Below, piece by piece: positions 60,103 to 64,000 of a DNA stretch of 64,000 nucleotides; the first letter of the stretch is position 1, and each line of letters opens with the position of its first letter. The notes below the pieces were generated by a model, which saw only the letters and a list, made by a program, of their open reading frames with translations, was not told the origin of the DNA and searched no databases. The DNA is from Oscillospiraceae bacterium. GTDB taxonomy: Bacteria; Bacillota; Clostridia; Oscillospirales; Oscillospiraceae. Location of the stretch: assembly GCA_009780435.1 (NCBI GenBank), contig WRAB01000007.1:44922-108921 (forward strand), read 5' to 3'. The translations under genes were made by a program, and so were the position numbers.

Positions 60103-60861
60103 CTAAAACATCTCTGGCCGTTTCCACTGGGTCTCCGGCGTCGGGCCTTGGCCTGTGATCTCCTGGTAGAAAAACACTTTGGAGGCGTTGAAATAGGGTT
60201 CCAGCCACAGGGAGATGGCAAGGGAGATGACGGGGATGGACTGGAGGATAAACCAGCCGAAGAAACTCAAAACCAATTGGAAATACGCCATCTTTTTTCC
60301 CTGCATCAGCCGCCGGGATTCTCCAAAGTACCAAAAGACGTTCTTGTCCGGGTGATCCAGCAGGAGCAGATGGATCTGGGAGAACGCACACATGGCTACA
60401 ATGCCGGGAACCACAAAAAAGAACAGCCCCAGGATCACAATGACCGTTTGAATCAGCCGGATGAAAAATCCCCGGATGAAGTAGTTGAACCCCTCAAAGA
60501 GACTCCGAAAGCCCAGCGTCTCGCCTTTGACCGTGCCTCTGATATAGTAGACGTATCCCAGGGACATGATCCACTGGAAGATCAGGAACACGGCGAAAAA
60601 GAGCGTCCCCAGTACGGTGAAGGTAAACGCCGGCAACTCGGCGGGTAATGTAAATACGCCGTGTTGGGCAGCGGTTGTAGCTGCTGCTGTCCACAGCTGA
60701 AGTGCCTCCGCCTGGAACCGGCCCACATCCGACAGGGCCAGATCCATCTGGGCCAGGATTACGCCAATAAGGAGGAACACCATCGTGACGATAAACAGAC
60801 TCGGCCTGCGGGGCGTCAGCATTACTTTTTTTGCTTGTATTTTAATTTGTCGCCTGTCCAA
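60103..60861 (-). CDS. DUF975 membrane protein, copy 2
   Basis: A 252-residue protein. The proposed TTG start gives MDRRQIKIQAKKVMLTPRRP, the usual DUF975 start; GGAGACACAG precedes it. A longer opening from 60972 lacks a good ribosome binding site. About five or six membrane helices; conserved FRSLFEGFNYFIRGFFIRLIQT and LVLSFFGWFILQSIPVI segments. The C-terminal tail (QGPTPETQWKRPEMF) is cytoplasmic. Function unknown. Confidence 0.85.
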   Translation of the reverse strand: MDRRQIKIQAKKVMLTPRRPSLFIVTMVFLLIGVILAQMDLALSDVGRFQAEALQLWTAAATTAAQHGVFTLPAELPAFTFTVLGTLFFAVFLIFQWIMSLGYVYYIRGTVKGETLGFRSLFEGFNYFIRGFFIRLIQTVIVILGLFFFVVPGIVAMCAFSQIHLLLLDHPDKNVFWYFGESRRLMQGKKMAYFQLVLSFFGWFILQSIPVISLAISLWLEPYFNASKVFFYQEITGQGPTPETQWKRPEMF

Positions 60862-61027
60862 CTGTGTCTCCGCCTCCCAGCCGCTCGGGGTGTTCTCCAA
60901 ACCCTGTGTAATCGGATTTGAAACGATCTTCTCTAGGTATTCTACCAGAAAGTTGGCGCTGTGTAAATTCAAATCCCATTAACATTTAGTGAACTTGCCA
61001 AAAAGTGCAAAAACACCAAAGTCATCC

Positions 61028-61097
61028 TTGACAAGATATCCGGGACACTGTACTATATCTTTACTCTACAACAAGACGTGACCACAATATATTGTGT
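61028..61097 (+). promoter_or_regulatory. nrdD promoter with two NrdR-like boxes
   Basis: TTGACA (61028-61033), 17 bases, TACTAT (61051-61056). A near-consensus NrdR box CCACAATATATTGTGT lies at 61082-61097, and a weaker one (GTACTATATCTTTACT, 61050-61065) overlaps the -10. The boxes are 32 bases apart, matching the three-turn spacing known for NrdR sites. This suggests ATP/dATP-controlled repression by NrdR. Confidence 0.75.
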
Positions 61098-61123
61098 TTT
61101 GCGTCATTCAGGAGGAAGAGATC

Positions 61124-63454
61124 ATGATCGTGACAAATACCATTACCGCCATCAAAAAACGGGATGGCCGGCTGACGCCATTTCACACAGAAAAGATTGC
61201 CGAAGCCATTCATAAGGCCTTTGTGGCCACGGATCAGCCGGACAGCGAGGAACTTGCCGCACGGTTGGCGGAGGAAGTCATTTCCAGACTGGAAATGGAG
61301 GGTGAGACCCAGCCAGATGTGGAACACATACAAGATATAGTAGAGACCGTCCTGATGGACAACGGGTACGACGCCACCGCCAAGGCGTATATCCTCTATC
61401 GCTCCGAGCGGAGCCGTCTCCGGGAGATGAAATCCCGCCTCATGCGCCGCTACGAGGAGATTACGTTCTCAGACGCCCGGGATTCGGACATTAAGCGGGA
61501 GAACGCCAACATCGACGGGGACACGGCCATGGGCGTCATGCTCAAGTTCGGTTCCGAGGGGGCAAAGCAATTTTACCACAGCTATGTGTTAAATCGGGAT
61601 TTTGCCCAAGCCCACTCAGAGGGCGATATCCACATCCATGACCTGGATTTCTTGACTTTGACGACGACCTGTTGTCAGATCGATATTCTCAAACTCTTTA
61701 AAGGGGGCTTCTCCACCGGTCACGGCACCCTGCGGGAACCCAATGATATCAACTCCTACGCCGCACTGGCCTGTATCGCCATCCAGTCCAACCAAAACGA
61801 TCAGCACGGCGGCCAGAGCATCATCAATTTCGATTATGGCATGGCCCAAGGGGTGTCCAAAACCTTTGTGCGCCTGTATCGCCAAAACCTGACCAAAGTT
61901 CTCATGCTCTGGAAAGAGATGGCGGATCCAGAGACGGAAATCCGGGCCATGATCGAAGATATCTACAAAACCCACGGTCTGCGCCCCACATTAGAGGGAT
62001 ATGACGCCTATCTGGAGAAAGAACTGCCGATCTTGGTGGCCCGCTTCGGCGACGAGATAGCCATGAAGAAGGCCCAGGCCCTCGCCATCCACCACGCCAC
62101 AAAAGAGACGGATCGGGCCACGTTCCAGGCCATGGAGGCCTTTATCCACAACCTGAACACCATGCACTCCCGGGCCGGCGCCCAGACGCCTTTTTCCTCC
62201 ATCAACTACGGCATGGACACGTCTCCCGAGGGGCGGATGGTGATCCGAAATGTCCTGCTCACCACGGAAGAGGGTCTGGGTGGCGGGGAAACACCCATTT
62301 TCCCCATCCAGGTCTTCCGGGTCAAAGATGGAATCAGCTTAAACGAGGGCGAGCCCAACTATGACCTGTTCAAATTGGCCTGCCGGGTCAGCGCCAAGCG
62401 CCTCTTCCCCAACTTTGCCTTTGTAGATGCGCCGTTTAATATTCAGTTTTATGACGGCCGCCCGGAGACGGAGATCGCCTACATGGGCTGCCGGACACGG
62501 GTCATCTCCAACATCCATGACCCCAGTCAACAGATCGGTAACGGCCGGGGGAATTTGAGCTTTACCTCCATCAATCTGCCCCGTCTGGCCATCCTGGCCG
62601 AGGGGGATGTGGACAAGTTCTTTACATCTCTGGATGAGAAGATGGATCTAGTCTGCAACCAGCTCCTGGAGCGGTTTGAAATCCAGGCCTGTAAGAAAGT
62701 GTATAACTTTCCGTTTCTCATGGGCCAGGGCATCTGGTTGGACAGTGAAAAACTGGACTGGAACGACGAGATACGGGAGGTCTTGAAGCACGGTACGCTC
62801 ACCCTGGGCTTTATCGGCCTGGCGGAGACCCTGAAAGCTCTTTTGGGCGTCCACCACGGCGAGAACGAAGAGGCGCAAACCCTCGGGTTGGAGATTATCC
62901 GCCACATGCGGGCCAAGCTGGATGCAAAGAGCAAGGAGATGCAGCTCAACTTCTCCCTCATCGCCACTCCTGCTGAGGGATTGTCCGGCCGGTTCGTCAA
63001 GATGGATCGGACCCAGTTCGGCGAGTTGGAGGGGATCACTGATAAGGAATACTACACCAACGGATTCCACATCCCGGTGTACTATGATATCACCGCCTTT
63101 GAAAAGATTCGCCTGGAGGCCCCCTATCACGCCTTTACCAACGCCGGACACATCAGCTACGTGGAAATGGACGGCGACCCCAGCGAAAATCTGGAGGCCT
63201 TTGAGAAGATCGTCCGCTTTATGCAGCAGTCGGGTGTGGGCTACGGCTCCATCAACCACCCCATTGACCGGGATCCCGTCTGCGGCTTCTCCGGTATCAT
63301 CAAGGACCAGTGTCCCGGTTGCGGCCGCCGAGAGGACGACGATGTACCCTTTGACCGCATCCGCCGCATCACCGGTTATCTGGTGGGCACCTTGGATCGG
63401 TTCAACAACGCCAAGCGGGCCGAAGAGCGGGATCGGCTCAAGCACGGCTGTTAA
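61124..63454 (+). CDS. nrdD: Anaerobic (class III) ribonucleoside-triphosphate reductase
   Basis: Makes deoxynucleotides without oxygen using a glycyl radical. The 776-residue protein has an N-terminal ATP-cone (~1-95; ITAIKKRDGRLTPFHTEKIAEAI), a ten-stranded reductase core, zinc-type cysteines (VCGFSG and CPGCGRR) and the C-terminal glycyl radical motif RRITGYLVGTLDRF. The start at 61124 follows CAGGAGGAAGAG. The activase NrdG is not seen downstream here; the next feature is a tRNA and an integrated element. Confidence 0.96.
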   Translation: MIVTNTITAIKKRDGRLTPFHTEKIAEAIHKAFVATDQPDSEELAARLAEEVISRLEMEGETQPDVEHIQDIVETVLMDNGYDATAKAYILYRSERSRLREMKSRLMRRYEEITFSDARDSDIKRENANIDGDTAMGVMLKFGSEGAKQFYHSYVLNRDFAQAHSEGDIHIHDLDFLTLTTTCCQIDILKLFKGGFSTGHGTLREPNDINSYAALACIAIQSNQNDQHGGQSIINFDYGMAQGVSKTFVRLYRQNLTKVLMLWKEMADPETEIRAMIEDIYKTHGLRPTLEGYDAYLEKELPILVARFGDEIAMKKAQALAIHHATKETDRATFQAMEAFIHNLNTMHSRAGAQTPFSSINYGMDTSPEGRMVIRNVLLTTEEGLGGGETPIFPIQVFRVKDGISLNEGEPNYDLFKLACRVSAKRLFPNFAFVDAPFNIQFYDGRPETEIAYMGCRTRVISNIHDPSQQIGNGRGNLSFTSINLPRLAILAEGDVDKFFTSLDEKMDLVCNQLLERFEIQACKKVYNFPFLMGQGIWLDSEKLDWNDEIREVLKHGTLTLGFIGLAETLKALLGVHHGENEEAQTLGLEIIRHMRAKLDAKSKEMQLNFSLIATPAEGLSGRFVKMDRTQFGELEGITDKEYYTNGFHIPVYYDITAFEKIRLEAPYHAFTNAGHISYVEMDGDPSENLEAFEKIVRFMQQSGVGYGSINHPIDRDPVCGFSGIIKDQCPGCGRREDDDVPFDRIRRITGYLVGTLDRFNNAKRAEERDRLKHGC

Positions 63455-63470
63455 AGCGATACATTACAAT

Positions 63471-63509
63471 GCGCGGGACCAGTGGAAACGACTCGTCCCG
63501 CGCTTTTTT
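63471..63509 (+). terminator. Intrinsic terminator after nrdD
   Basis: GCGCGGGAC (63471-63479) pairs with GTCCCGCGC (63495-63503), followed by TTTTTT. Confidence 0.9.
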
Positions 63510-63525
63510 GTGGAGAATCTTGCCC

Positions 63526-63555
63526 TTGACTTTGAGAGCATTGCCGTTGTATAAT
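63526..63555 (+). promoter_or_regulatory. Promoter of the tRNA-Ser gene
   Basis: TTGACT (63526-63531), an 18-base spacer and consensus TATAAT (63550-63555), about 32 bases before the tRNA. Confidence 0.8.
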
Positions 63556-63587
63556 GTCAAAGCTGTCATGTGGCAATACACATAGTT

Positions 63588-63677
63588 GGAGAGATGTCCG
63601 AGTGGTCGAAGGAGCACGATTGGAAATCGTGTAACGGCAAAAACCGTTCGGGGGTTCAAATCCCCCTCTCTCCGCCA
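63588..63677 (+). tRNA. tRNA-Ser (anticodon GGA)
   Basis: A 90-base tRNA with encoded CCA. Acceptor GGAGAGA pairs with TCTCTCC; anticodon stem CACGA/TCGTG with loop TTGGAAA, anticodon GGA at 63622-63624; a long variable arm (serine type); T arm GGGGGTTCAAATCCCCC. It reads UCC/UCU codons. Its 3' end faces an integrase, so it is the probable attachment site of an integrated element. Confidence 0.97.
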
Positions 63678-63685
63678 GGTTTCGA

Positions 63686-63723
63686 AACACCCTTGAAAAC
63701 ACTAGATTTTCAAGGGTGTTTTT
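63686..63723. terminator. Terminator shared by tRNA-Ser and the integrase
   Basis: AACACCCTTGAAAA (63686-63699) pairs with TTTTCAAGGGTGTT (63707-63720), then TTTT. The integrase stop codon lies inside the right arm. Confidence 0.8.
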
Positions 63724-64000
63724 TGCGTTTACACGTTTTTTGCACGATTTTATCTAAAACTTGTATCGCCCGCTCTTCCTCACGAGGATATAGGTGTGCG
63801 TATGTATTCCATGTGATCTCAATCTTAGAATGCCCCAACCGTCTGGCGATCTCTTGTATGTTGATGCCCTCATTGGCAAGCAGCGAGGCGTGGGAGTGGC
63901 GAAAATCGTGTATGCGAAGTGTATTTTGCTTTGCCAAGACAGAATATTTCACATTGCGCTTTTGGATGGTGCTGTCCCGAAGTGGACTTTGACCGCCACA
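63710..64000 (-). CDS. Tyrosine recombinase/integrase, C-terminal part (cut by window edge)
   Basis: The 97 visible residues are the end of a phage/ICE-type integrase: HDFRHSHASLLANEGINIQEI with the catalytic His and Arg of the HxxR box, ARRLGHSKIEIT, and the nucleophile tyrosine in WNTYAHLYP. The frame stays open to base 64000, so the gene continues outside. It is directed towards the tRNA-Ser gene, typical for an integrase at an attL or attR boundary. AT-rich relative to the core genes. Confidence 0.93.
   Translation of the reverse strand, partial: CGGQSPLRDSTIQKRNVKYSVLAKQNTLRIHDFRHSHASLLANEGINIQEIARRLGHSKIEITWNTYAHLYPREEERAIQVLDKIVQKTCKRKKHP

Noticed and set aside
60862..60972. 37-residue N-terminal extension of the second DUF975 protein
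   Set aside because: The TTG at 60972 has a poor ribosome binding site and the family's normal N-terminus starts at the proposed TTG 60861. Kept as an alternative only.

Overview
The window looks like chromosomal DNA of an anaerobic, Gram-positive (monoderm) spore-forming Clostridia-type bacterium, most likely of the Oscillospirales; the genus is not resolved. The evidence is a class III anaerobic ribonucleotide reductase, the sporulation amidase SpoIIP, SLH-domain wall proteins with a CsaB-type pyruvyl transferase, DUF975 and DUF6809 proteins, strong AGGAGG ribosome binding sites, and GC-rich genes interrupted by AT-rich single genes that look recently acquired.

Layout. 0.25-2.1 kb: lipA and lplA (minus strand). 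2.3-5.3 kb: AT-rich accessory genes around a DeoR-type regulator. 5.4-10.5 kb: a 2-oxoacid dehydrogenase operon (E2, E3, fused E1 alpha-beta), the probable client of the lipoate genes. 10.6-15.5 kb: an ABC-2 exporter plus two-component system, divergent from a small XRE regulator and membrane protein. 15.7-20.1 kb: spoIIP, a YdcF-like protein and a phosphodiester glycosidase with SLH domains. 20.2-20.9 kb: two small AT-rich genes, one a 53-residue ribbon-helix-helix candidate with its own promoter and operator palindrome. 21.1-28.5 kb: a surface-glycan operon (MurJ-type flippase, O-antigen-ligase-like protein, glycosyltransferase, two DUF4330 proteins, and a glycosyltransferase-CsaB fusion). 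28.6-29.7 kb: a heptad-repeat coiled-coil gene, then a strongly structured, terminator-ended RNA upstream of a small ORF. 29.9-34.9 kb: glycolytic operon pgk-tpiA-gpmI-eno. 35-42.4 kb: cobalamin-dependent methionine synthesis (separate activation domain, MetH, homocysteine methyltransferase/methylene-THF reductase fusion), a DUF436 protein and an AI-2E-type transporter. 42.4-46 kb: a transglutaminase-like protein, a D-Ala-D-Ala carboxypeptidase with SLH repeats, and a DUF975 protein. 46.2-56.7 kb: two paralogous PTS loci, each with a GntR regulator, IIA, IIB, an ascorbate-type IIC and a SIS-domain protein, the second followed by general enzyme I and HPr. 56.9-63.5 kb: pyk, an ABC-F ATPase, a second DUF975 protein, and nrdD behind a promoter with paired NrdR-like boxes. 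63.6-64 kb: tRNA-Ser(GGA) with the 3' end of a tyrosine integrase against it, i.e. one end of an integrated element running off the window.

How the parts connect: LplA/LipA would lipoylate E2; CsaB would pyruvylate the wall polymer that the two SLH proteins bind; the methionine genes form one B12/folate module; and PEP from the glycolytic genes would feed enzyme I and HPr, which energise the two PTS loci, with pyruvate kinase as the competing PEP consumer. Three families of short dispersed palindromic repeats sit in intergenic gaps.

The observations most worth following are the structured RNA/terminator/small-ORF arrangement at 29.14-29.71 kb, the twin PTS-SIS loci of unknown substrate, the palindrome shared by the DeoR-regulator and dehydrogenase promoters, and the tRNA-Ser integration boundary. 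All functional names come from motif recognition by eye; no database search was run.
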